A DNA stretch of 64,000 nucleotides from Flavobacteriales bacterium (GTDB lineage Bacteria; Bacteroidota; Bacteroidia; Flavobacteriales; Flavobacteriaceae): assembly GCA_027067965.1 (NCBI GenBank), contig JAMOUV010000033.1, positions 1 to 64,000 of the forward strand. The letters are read 5' to 3'. Both the position numbers and the translations under genes were made by a program. Of this stretch, positions 16,686-24,863 are shown in pieces. The notes below the pieces were generated by a model. It saw only the letters and a program-made list of their open reading frames with translations. It did not search any database and was not told the origin of the DNA. The number at the start of each line of letters is the position of its first letter. Position 1 is the stretch's first letter.

Positions 16686-17522
16686 GTGGAAACAAATGAG
16701 GTGTTTCAAATCGACTTAAAACAAATTATCCGGTCGCGTCCCGAGTGGTATTTGCGGTACATGCCGGGATTTATGATTAAATTCTTAAAATGGCTCATCA
16801 AAGAAGATGAACTCAATGAGGGGCTTAGGGAAATAGGTCATTTGAAAAATTATGAATTTATAGATGGCGTCATACGTTTATTGGATTTGAAATTCAAGGT
16901 CCGAGGCGAAGAAAACATCCCTTCGCATCCCAATGTGATTTTTGTAGGAAATCATGCATTGGGTGGGCCCGATTTTTTTGCACTGATGCATGTGTTAAAA
17001 AAATATTACCCGGGCGTAAATCACCTGACCAATGATGTATTGATGACTTTCAGGCAACTTTCCGATTTTTTTATTCCGGTAAATGTATTTGGAAAAAATC
17101 CCGAAAAATATAGAAAGATATTGAAAGAAAAATTGGAAAATTCCAAATTTCCGGTAACTATTTTTCCGTCCGGGGAAGTGGCCCGCTATCGTAACGGAGT
17201 TTGGGATGATGGGAAATGGCGAAGCGGTTTTGTTCGTTTTGCAAAAAAATACCGTAAAACAGTAGTGCCTTTTTTTATTCCCACTAAAAATTCCAAAACA
17301 TTCTATCGCGTTCATAAAATTCGTTCCATGTTGGGTATAAAAGCAAACTTGGAATTATTTTTATTGTCACGTGAATTAATCAACAAAAGAGGACAAACCA
17401 TTGAAATTATTTTTGGCAAGCCCATTCCCCCCGAGTTTTTTACCGATGATAAAAGTGTGCATGAATGGAGCGAAATTGTAAAAAAGATGACCTATGCATT
17501 AGGAGAAAATAAAACCGGTTAA
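16686..17522 (+). CDS. lysophospholipid/1-acylglycerol-3-phosphate acyltransferase family protein
   Basis: A 278-residue PlsC-superfamily acyltransferase. The active-site histidine/aspartate motif reads GNHALGGPDFF, an H-x5-D spacing like the NHPxGGxDG of the hemolysin/ornithine-lipid acyltransferase subgroup rather than classical H-x4-D of PlsC. It is followed by IPVNVFGKNP and IFPSGEVARY (the second, glycerol-phosphate-like binding block) and VVPFFIP. The start is GTG 16686, because the only nearby ATG is immediately followed by a stop; the promoter box position supports this. The acyl acceptor (lysophosphatidate, lyso-ornithine lipid or other) cannot be told from sequence. Confidence 0.8.
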   Translation: METNEVFQIDLKQIIRSRPEWYLRYMPGFMIKFLKWLIKEDELNEGLREIGHLKNYEFIDGVIRLLDLKFKVRGEENIPSHPNVIFVGNHALGGPDFFALMHVLKKYYPGVNHLTNDVLMTFRQLSDFFIPVNVFGKNPEKYRKILKEKLENSKFPVTIFPSGEVARYRNGVWDDGKWRSGFVRFAKKYRKTVVPFFIPTKNSKTFYRVHKIRSMLGIKANLELFLLSRELINKRGQTIEIIFGKPIPPEFFTDDKSVHEWSEIVKKMTYALGENKTG

Positions 17523-17584
17523 TATTATCGTGAATCCCTCTTCTTCTTTTTTAATTTATAAATGAAACAAAAAGAATTTTCAAT

Positions 17585-17592
17585 TAACTTTG
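17585..17592 (+). promoter_or_regulatory. -7 box for yqeY
   Basis: TAACTTTG 17585-17592, 13 bases before ATG 17606. Confidence 0.55.
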
Positions 17593-17605
17593 AAAAAAAA
17601 TCACC

Positions 17606-18052
17606 ATGACACTCGAACAAAAAGTTATGCAAGCCCTCAAAGAGGCAATGAAAGAGAAAAATAAAGACAAATTGGATGCATTGCGTGCCATTAAATCCGC
17701 CATTTTATTGGAAAAAACCAAGGGAAGTTCCAAAGAATTGACCGAAGCCGACGAAATGAAAATACTTCAACGCTTGGTCAAACAACGAAAAGAAAGTGCG
17801 GAAATCTATCAACAACAAAACCGGGAAGATTTGGCACAAGTGGAACTTAACCAGATCAAAGTGATTGAAAGTTTCTTACCCGAACAAATGAACGAGGCGG
17901 AAATTGAAGCGGAGGTAAAAAAAATTATTATGGAAACCGGTGCTACCTCCATGCGCGATATGGGTAAAGTGATGGGCATCGCCACAAAAAAAATGGCCGG
18001 ACGCGCGGATGGAAAAAGCATTTCTCAAATCGTGAAAAAACTTTTGAGTTAG
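17606..18052 (+). CDS. yqeY: GatB/YqeY domain protein
   Basis: A 148-residue all-helical protein of the YqeY family. It starts MTLEQKVMQALKEAMKEKNK, then DKLDALRAIKSAILLEKTKG, LVKQRKESAEIYQQQNREDL, ESFLPEQMNEAEI and the C-terminal MGKVMGIATKKMAGRADGKSISQIVKKLL, which matches the tail domain shared with GatB. The family may act in tRNA-dependent amidation quality control, but its role is unproven. In many Bacteroidota this gene follows ftsZ; here it sits far from the dcw cluster, next to tRNA-Arg. Confidence 0.9.
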   Translation: MTLEQKVMQALKEAMKEKNKDKLDALRAIKSAILLEKTKGSSKELTEADEMKILQRLVKQRKESAEIYQQQNREDLAQVELNQIKVIESFLPEQMNEAEIEAEVKKIIMETGATSMRDMGKVMGIATKKMAGRADGKSISQIVKKLLS

Positions 18053-18073
18053 CTAAAGAATTTTGTATTTTTG
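18042..18073 (+). promoter_or_regulatory. Bacteroidota-type promoter for tRNA-Arg
   Basis: TTTTG 18042-18046 (inside the yqeY 3' end) and TATTTTTG 18066-18073, spacer 19, with the tRNA starting 12 bases later. Confidence 0.7.
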
Positions 18074-18084
18074 CATCCACAAAT

Positions 18085-18158
18085 GCCCGCGTAGCTCAAC
18101 TGGATAGAGCATCTGACTTCGGATCAGAGGGTTGAGGGTTCGAGTCCTTCCGCGGGTA
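18085..18158 (+). tRNA. tRNA-Arg (anticodon TCG)
   Basis: The 74-base cloverleaf has a 7-bp acceptor stem GCCCGCG/CGCGGGT with a G-T pair at the first position. The D-arm is GCTC...GAGC, the anticodon stem TCTGA/TCAGA and the 7-base loop CTTCGGA with anticodon TCG at 18119-18121, reading CGA. The T-arm contains the canonical TTCGAGT loop. The discriminator base is A. CCA is not encoded, so it must be added after transcription. Confidence 0.95.
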
Positions 18159-18270
18159 CTTTTTATTTTCATACTATAAGACATTTTTATTCAATAATCT
18201 AAGCTTTCTATATTAAACCGTCTTTTTCGAACAAGTAAAATCCCGAATTTTGCATCAAAATAATAAAACC

Positions 18271-19017
18271 ATGATTGCTATTCTTTCGCCTGCCAAGAAA
18301 TTGAACGAGAAAGTGAGTTTTCCGGAGCATTTGGATTATACCGAACCCGTTTTTAAAGAAAAAGCCGAAAAATTAGTCGCTTACTTGCGCCAACTCACCC
18401 CGGAGGAAATTGCCGTTTTAATGGGCATATCCGATAAATTGGCCCGGTTGAATTACGAACGTTTTCAGCAGTGGACCGCCGAAGGACGCTATCCGGCCGT
18501 TTATTTGTATGCGGGCGATACATACCGCGGCTTGGATATCGCCTCTTTTCCGTTGGAAAAAATAAATAATCTGCAGAAAAAAGTTCGTATTATTTCCGGT
18601 TTATATGGCATTTTGCGTCCTTTGGATTTGATTATGCCTTACCGTTTGGAAATGAAAACGCCTCTAAAAATAAACGGTTACGAAGATTTAAAGGGCTATT
18701 GGAAGGATGATGTAACCGCATTTCTTCGAAACGAACTCAAAGGCAAACCCTTGGTCAATTTGGCCAGTAAAGAATATGCCGAAGTCATTGATAAAGAAAA
18801 ATTGGACGCACCGTTCATTCAAGTGGATTTCAAGGAATATAAGGACGGAAAATATAAAATCATCGGACTTTTGGCCAAACGTGCCCGGGGCGCCATGGCC
18901 CGCTGGATGGCGGAAAATGATGTGGAAAATCCGGAGGATTTGAAAGCATTTAATTTGGGCGGTTATCGTTTTGCACCCGAAATGTCCACGGAAAATCATT
19001 TGGTTTTCATCAGGTAA
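18271..19017 (+). CDS. yaaA: peroxide stress protein YaaA (DUF328)
   Basis: A 248-residue protein of the YaaA family, which in E. coli limits intracellular iron and DNA damage under H2O2 stress. It begins MIAILSPAKKLNEKVSFPE, the family's N-terminal signature, and contains AVYLYAGDTYRGLDI, RIISGLYGILRPLDLIMPYRLEM, LVNLASKEYAEVID and YKIIGLLAKRARGAMARWM, then FNLGGYRFAPEMS. ATG 18271 is used; an in-frame TTG at 18250 is not needed. Nearby thioredoxin and, further upstream, peroxiredoxin fit a general oxidative-defence theme, though each is separately transcribed. Confidence 0.93.
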   Translation: MIAILSPAKKLNEKVSFPEHLDYTEPVFKEKAEKLVAYLRQLTPEEIAVLMGISDKLARLNYERFQQWTAEGRYPAVYLYAGDTYRGLDIASFPLEKINNLQKKVRIISGLYGILRPLDLIMPYRLEMKTPLKINGYEDLKGYWKDDVTAFLRNELKGKPLVNLASKEYAEVIDKEKLDAPFIQVDFKEYKDGKYKIIGLLAKRARGAMARWMAENDVENPEDLKAFNLGGYRFAPEMSTENHLVFIR

Positions 19018-19025
19018 TAGCCCTA

Positions 19026-19056
19026 TTGACAAGCGGTGAAAAATATCGTATCTTTG
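19026..19056 (+). promoter_or_regulatory. Bacteroidota-type promoter for thioredoxin
   Basis: TTG 19026-19028 and TATCTTTG 19049-19056, spacer 20, with ATG 19081 24 bases downstream of the box. Confidence 0.75.
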
Positions 19057-19080
19057 CAAAACTTTTAAACAACATAAAAA

Positions 19081-19509
19081 ATGGCAGTAGAACACTTAAC
19101 ATTACAAAAATTCAAAGAACAAATCTTTGACTACGAGAACGAAAAAGAATGGAAATATAAAGGTAAAGTTCCGGCAGTAGTTGATTTTTATGCCGACTGG
19201 TGCCAACCTTGTAAGATTATTGCACCCATCATGGAAAAATTGTCCGAAAAGTATGATGGAAAAGTGAAAATATGGAAATTGGATACCGAAGCCGAACGCG
19301 AATTGGCCGCTATGTTCGGTATTCGTAACATTCCTTCGGTATTATTTATTCCCATGGAAGGTACACCAATGATGCAAGTAGGTGCATTGCCGGAACACTT
19401 ATATATTGAAATTATAGAAAAAGAATTGTTGAAAAACCAAGGAGAAGAGAAAAAAGACGAAACACCGGGAAATAACGGTGAAGCGAAAGAAGTAAAAGAC
19501 AAAGAATAA
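19081..19509 (+). CDS. thioredoxin
   Basis: A 142-residue cytoplasmic thioredoxin with the redox motif YADWCQPCKIIAP (C41 and C44), the VKIWKLDTEAERELAAMFGIRNIPSVLFIP core with the cis-proline, and a highly charged, Glu/Lys-rich C-terminal tail of about 25 residues (EEKKDETPGNNGEAKEVKDKE region) beyond the normal fold. Active-site QP in place of GP is common in Bacteroidota thioredoxins. It has its own promoter and a strong terminator immediately before folB. It is the likely electron donor for the peroxiredoxin. Confidence 0.9.
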   Translation: MAVEHLTLQKFKEQIFDYENEKEWKYKGKVPAVVDFYADWCQPCKIIAPIMEKLSEKYDGKVKIWKLDTEAERELAAMFGIRNIPSVLFIPMEGTPMMQVGALPEHLYIEIIEKELLKNQGEEKKDETPGNNGEAKEVKDKE

Positions 19510-19564
19510 GCGGCCATACCGCAGGAAAAAATTCTTTTCCGTTTCAACAAAGCGAAAAAATCGT

Positions 19565-19595
19565 AAATTGCCCCGAATTTCGGGGCAATTTTTTT
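19565..19595 (+). terminator. intrinsic terminator after thioredoxin
   Basis: CCCCGAA/TTCGGGG (19571-19577 with 19579-19585), extended by the flanking ATTG/CAAT, followed by seven T residues at 19589-19595. The T-tract ends four bases before the folB ATG at 19600. Confidence 0.85.
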
Positions 19596-19599
19596 GTAT

Positions 19600-19962
19600 A
19601 TGGACTACATTATTCTGAAAAATATTAAAATTCACGCCCGTCACGGTTGCCTGAAAGAGGAAGCCATATTGGGTACCGATTTTCTCATTACCGTAAAAAT
19701 GGGATTGGATTTATCCGTTGCAGGCCGTAGCAAACGTATCGAAGATACGGTAAATTACGCCGAAGTATATGAACTGATTCGCAAAGAAATGCAAAAGCCG
19801 GAAAAAATTCTTGAAGCGGTGGCCTACCGGATTGTAGAGCATATCATGAGTAAATTTCCGCTAATTCGAGAAATAGAATTTCAATTGGCCAAACAAAATC
19901 CTCCACTCCCCGGCGAATTGGAACAAAGCATGATTATCCTCCATAGAAAAAGAGAAGAATAA
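19600..19962 (+). CDS. folB: dihydroneopterin aldolase FolB
   Basis: Folate-pathway enzyme that cleaves 7,8-dihydroneopterin. The 120-residue protein starts MDYIILKNIKIHARHGCLKEE, where the ARHGCxxEE block holds the pterin-binding glutamate, and continues TDFLITVKMGLDL, RIEDTVNYAEVYELI, KPEKILEAVAYRIVEHIM (with the catalytic-region lysine) and FQLAKQNPPLPGELEQSMI. Length is normal. It complements the pabABC operon at 14.5-16.6 kb. It begins four bases after the thioredoxin terminator T-tract, so its expression depends on read-through or an unseen promoter. Confidence 0.93.
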   Translation: MDYIILKNIKIHARHGCLKEEAILGTDFLITVKMGLDLSVAGRSKRIEDTVNYAEVYELIRKEMQKPEKILEAVAYRIVEHIMSKFPLIREIEFQLAKQNPPLPGELEQSMIILHRKREE

Positions 19963-20213
19963 TTTACATTCTTTATGAGCCCGGAAAGAGTGAGGATTAA
20001 GTTACTTTAGACTTTATTATCTATGGTAAGAGAATCCTTACGCCTTATGTTCCTCCTTGTTTAGGAATTATCGGAATCGATAGCAATGGAATATTTTTCC
20101 GCTCATTTCTCCGGCCGGAAGATACCACGAGAATTTCATTAATGAGATGGTATCATTCCAAAATTAAAGGGATCACATGAAAAAACCTGTTTCTTCAAAA
20201 CATGAAAATTTCT

Positions 20214-20221
20214 TATATTTG
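20214..20221 (+). promoter_or_regulatory. -7 box for tRNA-Cys
   Basis: TATATTTG 20214-20221, 14 bases before the tRNA. The 273-base interval 19963-20235 holds no gene; apart from this box nothing else is recognised in it. Confidence 0.65.
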
Positions 20222-20235
20222 CATGCTTCATTCAA

Positions 20236-20306
20236 GGCACCTTGGCCGAGTGGCTAGGCAGAGGTCTGCAAAACCTTTTACAGCGGTTCGAATCCGCTAG
20301 GTGCCT
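20236..20306 (+). tRNA. tRNA-Cys (anticodon GCA)
   Basis: A 71-base tRNA with acceptor stem GGCACCT/AGGTGCC, D-arm GGCC...GGC, anticodon stem GAGGT/ACCTT with loop CTGCAAA (anticodon GCA at 20268-20270), and T-arm with GTTCGAATC. The discriminator is T (U73), the CysRS identity base. CCA is not encoded. The next base (20307) is the end of the stop codon of the opposite-strand LysE-type gene. Confidence 0.95.
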
Positions 20307-21023
20307 CTACTTTTTGACCTCGTCGATTTTATCATTAAAATGTTCAATCGTTTGAATGGTATCTTTTAAATGGGCATTATCTCCCGTTCCTTCATAAATA
20401 ATGTATAATCCGCCGAGAAAAATGATAACACCAATAACTTTTTTGATTTTATGAATATGCGTTTGGGTTAATTTGGATTTCAATTGCTTGGCTAAAAGAA
20501 TTTTCAATAAATCCACCATAAAGTAAGAAAGCAACACGGAGCCGAAAAATATACTAATGCGGACCGGATTCATTTGAAATTGCGGGCTAAATAAAACAAT
20601 TAAAGCCAACCAAAATGCCAATACCCCGATATTGATAAAATTCAAGAAAAACCCTTTTAAAAAAAGATTTAAATAATTGTTTTTGGGCAATTCAATTTCC
20701 GTCTGATTCTCCAATTCTTCTTTTTTCGGTTTTCTGATAATCGTAACCAGCCCGTAAAAAGCCATAATAACACCTCCGAAAAGGTATAAAGCCGGTTTAT
20801 GGGTCAATTCATTAAGAAGTTTATAACTACTTAAATAGGCGATTAATATAAAAACCGCATCCGCCAATAAAACACCCAAATCAAGCACGATGGCAGCCCT
20901 TCCACCTTTGGTAGCACTCGTTTCCAGTAAAACAAAAAATACCGGACCAATCAGGAAACTTAACAAAATGCCTACGGGTATGGCTTTTAATATATCGGAT
21001 AATAAAATATGAACTTCGTTCAT
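20307..21023 (-). CDS. LysE/RhtB family amino-acid exporter
   Basis: A 238-residue membrane protein with six hydrophobic segments. The N-terminal AIPVGILLSFLIGPVFFVLLETSATKGGRAAIVLDLGVLLADAVF is the LysE-family signature (G-P-x-x-x, G-x-x-x-A ... D), followed by a charged central loop (RKPKKEELENQTEIE) and FLNFINIGVLAFWLALI, the paired signature in the second half. A C-terminal cytoplasmic helix of about 30 polar residues is additional. It exports an amino acid or analogue by proton-motive force; the substrate is not predictable. Its stop codon abuts the end of tRNA-Cys on the other strand. Confidence 0.85.
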   Translation of the reverse strand: MNEVHILLSDILKAIPVGILLSFLIGPVFFVLLETSATKGGRAAIVLDLGVLLADAVFILIAYLSSYKLLNELTHKPALYLFGGVIMAFYGLVTIIRKPKKEELENQTEIELPKNNYLNLFLKGFFLNFINIGVLAFWLALIVLFSPQFQMNPVRISIFFGSVLLSYFMVDLLKILLAKQLKSKLTQTHIHKIKKVIGVIIFLGGLYIIYEGTGDNAHLKDTIQTIEHFNDKIDEVKK

Positions 21024-21112
21024 CTACACGAAATTTAAATGTAAAAATAATCATTTATGTAAAATAATCGAATTATAGATGGGAATCTTTCCCGATTAAA
21101 CATTTGCTTTTG

Positions 21113-21120
21113 TATATTTG
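21113..21120 (+). promoter_or_regulatory. -7 box for serS
   Basis: TATATTTG 21113-21120, 20 bases upstream of ATG 21141, which supports that start over an open GTG codon at 21120. Confidence 0.6.
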
Positions 21121-21140
21121 TGCAAAGAAATTCAAGGAAG

Positions 21141-22412
21141 ATGTTACAAGTAAATTTCATAAGAGAAAATTTTGACTCGGTAGTAGAACGATTGAAAAAA
21201 CGCAATAAAGATTTCGAACCATTGCTCAAGAAAGTATTGGAACTGGATGAAAAAAGACGCCAACTAAAGACCGATTCGGATCAAATTCAAGCCCGGTTAA
21301 ACAAACTTTCCAAGGAAATAGGCAATTTGTTTAAACAAGGCGAAAGAAAAAAAGCCGAAATATTAAAGGTAAAAACCGGCGAATTGAAAAATAAAACCAA
21401 AGAACTTTCTGCCGAACTGGAAAAGGTAACCAAGGAATTAACCGAAATTTTATGGCAAATTCCCAACGTGCCCCACGAAAGCGTTCCAACCGGGAAATCG
21501 GAAGAAGATAATGAAGTGGTATATCAATGGGGCGAAATTCCCCGGTTGGATAATAAAGCGCTCCCGCATTGGGATTTGGCCAAGAAATATGACATCATCG
21601 ACTTTGAACTCGGTACCAAAATCACCGGCGCCGGATTCCCCGTATATAAAAACCAAGGTGCACGTTTGCAGCGGGCATTGATTAATTTTTTCCTCGACCG
21701 CAATACAAGAGCCGGTTATTCGGAAGTTCAACCGCCTCATCTGATTAACGAAGCATCCGGGTTCGGCACGGGACAATTGCCCGACAAGGAAGGACAAATG
21801 TATCATATCGAAAAAGATAATCTCTACCTCATTCCCACCGCCGAAGTGCCGGTAACCAATTTTTACCGCGATGTAATTCTCGACGAAAAAGACTTCCCGG
21901 TAAAAAACACGGCCTATACGCCTTGTTTTCGTCGCGAAGCCGGAAGCTGGGGCGCTCATGTACGCGGTTTAAACCGGCTCCATCAGTTTGATAAAGTGGA
22001 AATTGTTCGCATCGAACATCCGGACAAATCTTACGAAGCCCTGGACGAAATGGTGGAGCATGTAAAAACTCTCTTGCAGGATTTGGAACTTCCTTTTCGC
22101 ATCGTACGATTGTGCGGCGGCGATTTGGGATTTACTTCGGCGCTTACCTACGATTTCGAAGTGTGGTCGGCAGCCCAAAAACGTTGGTTGGAAGTTAGTT
22201 CCGTATCCAATTTCGAAACCTTTCAAGCCAACCGGCTCAAACTCCGGTTTCGCGATAAACATAATAAAAAACGCTTGGCCCATACCCTCAACGGAAGTGC
22301 TTTGGCATTGCCCCGGGTAGTGGCTGCATTGCTGGAAAATAATCAAACTCCCGAAGGGATTGTCATGCCGGAAAAATTGCGAACCTATACGGGTTTTGAG
22401 AAAATTCAATAG
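21141..22412 (+). CDS. serS: seryl-tRNA synthetase
   Basis: Class II aminoacyl-tRNA synthetase charging tRNA-Ser. The 423-residue protein starts MLQVNFIRENFDSVVERLKKR and has the long N-terminal coiled-coil arm (residues about 25-105) that contacts the tRNA-Ser variable arm. The catalytic core includes QPPHLINEASGFGTGQLP, LIPTAEVPVTNFYRD, the motif 2 segment TPCFRREAGSWGAHVRGLNRLHQFDKVE, and motif 3 LNGSALALPRVVAALLEN. Start chosen at 21141. The 214-base gap to the next gene contains TTAA-rich repeats (22422-22442) but no convincing gene. Confidence 0.97.
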   Translation: MLQVNFIRENFDSVVERLKKRNKDFEPLLKKVLELDEKRRQLKTDSDQIQARLNKLSKEIGNLFKQGERKKAEILKVKTGELKNKTKELSAELEKVTKELTEILWQIPNVPHESVPTGKSEEDNEVVYQWGEIPRLDNKALPHWDLAKKYDIIDFELGTKITGAGFPVYKNQGARLQRALINFFLDRNTRAGYSEVQPPHLINEASGFGTGQLPDKEGQMYHIEKDNLYLIPTAEVPVTNFYRDVILDEKDFPVKNTAYTPCFRREAGSWGAHVRGLNRLHQFDKVEIVRIEHPDKSYEALDEMVEHVKTLLQDLELPFRIVRLCGGDLGFTSALTYDFEVWSAAQKRWLEVSSVSNFETFQANRLKLRFRDKHNKKRLAHTLNGSALALPRVVAALLENNQTPEGIVMPEKLRTYTGFEKIQ

Positions 22413-22626
22413 TTTTTTTGGACTTTAACGTTAACTTTAACTATTTTAAAATCAGCAATCTCAAATCGCTTTCCTCCAAGGAATCTTAATCTTTCCGATT
22501 CATTAAAATATAATTCCGAAATTATTAATTTAAAAGCAGCATCGCTTATAGTTTTAGAAAAAAATAAAATTATATATTCGTTTTTTTTCTTAACTTTAAA
22601 GTTTAAATAAACCGGAACCAATTTGT

Positions 22627-24861
22627 ATGGAAAAAATTCGTCCATATACCGCCGAGGAAGAAAAATTAATGAAGGAAAAACTGGATAATATTTTAAAATC
22701 CAGTTACCAAAAACTCGACCGTAAGGATAAAGCCCTTATAAAAAAGGCGTTTCTTACGGCCAAGGAAGCGCATGCGCAGCAAAGACGTAAATCCGGTGAG
22801 CCGTATATATTTCATCCCATTGAAGTAGCCCGTATTGTGGCCCAGGATATCGGTTTGGATGCCATTTCCATTGCGTCGGCATTGCTTCATGACACCATTG
22901 AAGATACCGACATCACGGCGGATTATTTGCGGCGTGAATTCGGCGAAAAAATCACGCAAATCGTTGAAGGACTAACCAAAATTCGTAAACTTCCCAAGGA
23001 TAAGGATTTTTCCATTCAAGCGGAGAATTTCCGTAAATTAATACTTACGCTAAATGAAGATGTGCGGGTGATTCTCATTAAAATCGCCGACCGTTTGCAT
23101 AATATGCAAACCATGGACAGCATGCCGCGCTACAAGCAGGAGAAGATTGCATCGGAAACGCTTTATATTTATGCGCCGCTTGCCCACCGCTTAGGGCTTT
23201 ATGCCATTAAAACCGAACTCGAAGATTTGTCTTTGAAATATATCGATCCGGACGCCTATCATGAAATTAAACGCAAATTAGCGGAAACCGAAGAAGAACG
23301 GCGGGAGTATATCAAAAAATTTACCGAAATTGTTCAGGAAAAATTAAAAAATTTAGACCTTGAATTTACCATCACCGCCCGGGCTAAATCAATTTATTCC
23401 ATCTACAGGAAAATGAAGGAAAAGGATGTGGATTTCGATCAGATTTATGACAAATTCGCCATCCGGATTATTTATAAAGCCCCGCCCGAAAAAGAAAAGC
23501 AATTGGCATGGAGTATTTTTTCGGTGATTACCGACCATTTCAAATATAATCATGACCGGGTGCGTAACTGGCTCGACAGGCCGCGATCCACGGGCTATCA
23601 AGCGCTCCATGTTACAGTTTTGGGTCCGGATAACAAATGGGTGGAAGTGCAAATACGTTCCGAACGTATGAATGAAATTGCCGAAAAAGGTTATGCCGCG
23701 CATTATAAATATAAACAGGGTGCCGACGAAGCCACGGAAATAGGAATTGATAAATGGCTCACACAATTGCAGGAAATTCTATCCAATCCCGAAGGCGATG
23801 CTTTGGATTTCTTGGATGACATCCGATTAAGTTTGTACAGCGACGAAATTCATGTGCTCACACCCAAGGGCGATGTCATATCTCTGCCCAAGGGGGCAAC
23901 GGTATTGGATTTTGCTTTTCATATTCATACCGAAGTAGGCATGCATACCCGGGCCGCCGAAGTCAATAACCGGATTGTTCCGCTCAATTATGTGTTGAAC
24001 AGTGGCGACATGGTCCATATTATCACTTCGCCCAATCAAAAACCCAAACAGGCCTGGTTGAACATAACGGTAACGGGCCGGGCTCGTTCGAAAATCAAAT
24101 CTTTTCTCCGTCAGGAAGAAAAGGAAATTACCGAAGAAGGTAAGGAAATATTACGCCGAAAACTCCGCCAACTCAAACTTAAAAATGACGAAAAAACAAT
24201 AGGCGAACTCCAAAAATATTTCAAACTGCGAACCAGCAAAGACTTGTTTTATAAAATAGGAACAGGCGAAATCGGCAATAAGGAATTGAAATCATTTGTA
24301 AATGCCAAGAATAATTTTTTCCTCAAAATTTTTCAAACTCCTTGGAAAAAGGTTCATAAGGAAAAAAAAGAAAAGAAAGAGGAAAAGCAATTAAGTCCGG
24401 CCGAGATAGAAAATTATGATATCATCGTATTCGGTCAAGACGATCAACATTTGGATTATACCTTGGCCAATTGTTGCAATCCCCTGCCCGGCGACGATAT
24501 ATTCGGTTTTGTAACCATTAATGAAGGGGTCAAGGTGCATAAAAAAACATGTCCCAACGCCATTTATCTGCAGTCGAGATATGCCCATAGAATCATCCCC
24601 GCCCGGTGGACCGATTCCAGCAAACAAAGTTTCAAGGTTAAACTTAAAATTATCGGGGCCGACCGGCAAGGAATTGTGGCCGATATTACCAAATTGGTCA
24701 GTGTGGATATGGGATTTCGTTTGGTTCATGTGGAATTCGACGACAAAAGCGGACTTTTCGAAGGAATGATTATTGTCGAACTGCAAAATACGGCTCAACT
24801 TAAAGAATTAATGCTTCGTCTGAAAGAGATTGAAGGCGTAAACAAAATAGAGAAAATTTAA
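22627..24861 (+). CDS. bifunctional (p)ppGpp synthetase/hydrolase (Rel/SpoT)
   Basis: Stringent-response enzyme, 744 residues, of the long RSH class. Domains in order: HD hydrolase (about 50-205) with YIFHPIEVARIV and ALLHDTIEDTD, the HD residues; RelA/SpoT synthetase (about 240-380) with RAKSIYSIYRKMKEK, IYDKFAIRIIY, NWLDRPRSTGYQALHVTV and VEVQIRSERM; TGS (about 400-465, DEIHVLTPKGDVISLPKGAT); a helical and zinc-finger-like region with LANCCNPLPGDDIFGFV; and a C-terminal ACT domain (KLKIIGADRQGIVADITKLV). Intact HD residues suggest both hydrolysis and synthesis. The gene begins at ATG 22627 and is followed 2 bases later by a small membrane-protein gene. Confidence 0.95.
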   Translation: MEKIRPYTAEEEKLMKEKLDNILKSSYQKLDRKDKALIKKAFLTAKEAHAQQRRKSGEPYIFHPIEVARIVAQDIGLDAISIASALLHDTIEDTDITADYLRREFGEKITQIVEGLTKIRKLPKDKDFSIQAENFRKLILTLNEDVRVILIKIADRLHNMQTMDSMPRYKQEKIASETLYIYAPLAHRLGLYAIKTELEDLSLKYIDPDAYHEIKRKLAETEEERREYIKKFTEIVQEKLKNLDLEFTITARAKSIYSIYRKMKEKDVDFDQIYDKFAIRIIYKAPPEKEKQLAWSIFSVITDHFKYNHDRVRNWLDRPRSTGYQALHVTVLGPDNKWVEVQIRSERMNEIAEKGYAAHYKYKQGADEATEIGIDKWLTQLQEILSNPEGDALDFLDDIRLSLYSDEIHVLTPKGDVISLPKGATVLDFAFHIHTEVGMHTRAAEVNNRIVPLNYVLNSGDMVHIITSPNQKPKQAWLNITVTGRARSKIKSFLRQEEKEITEEGKEILRRKLRQLKLKNDEKTIGELQKYFKLRTSKDLFYKIGTGEIGNKELKSFVNAKNNFFLKIFQTPWKKVHKEKKEKKEEKQLSPAEIENYDIIVFGQDDQHLDYTLANCCNPLPGDDIFGFVTINEGVKVHKKTCPNAIYLQSRYAHRIIPARWTDSSKQSFKVKLKIIGADRQGIVADITKLVSVDMGFRLVHVEFDDKSGLFEGMIIVELQNTAQLKELMLRLKEIEGVNKIEKI

Positions 24862-24863
24862 TC

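Noticed and set aside
22406-22645. 79-codon minus-strand frame between serS and rel
   Set aside because: It overlaps both flanking genes, ends in the TTAACG repeat and looks non-coding; no start context or family supports it.
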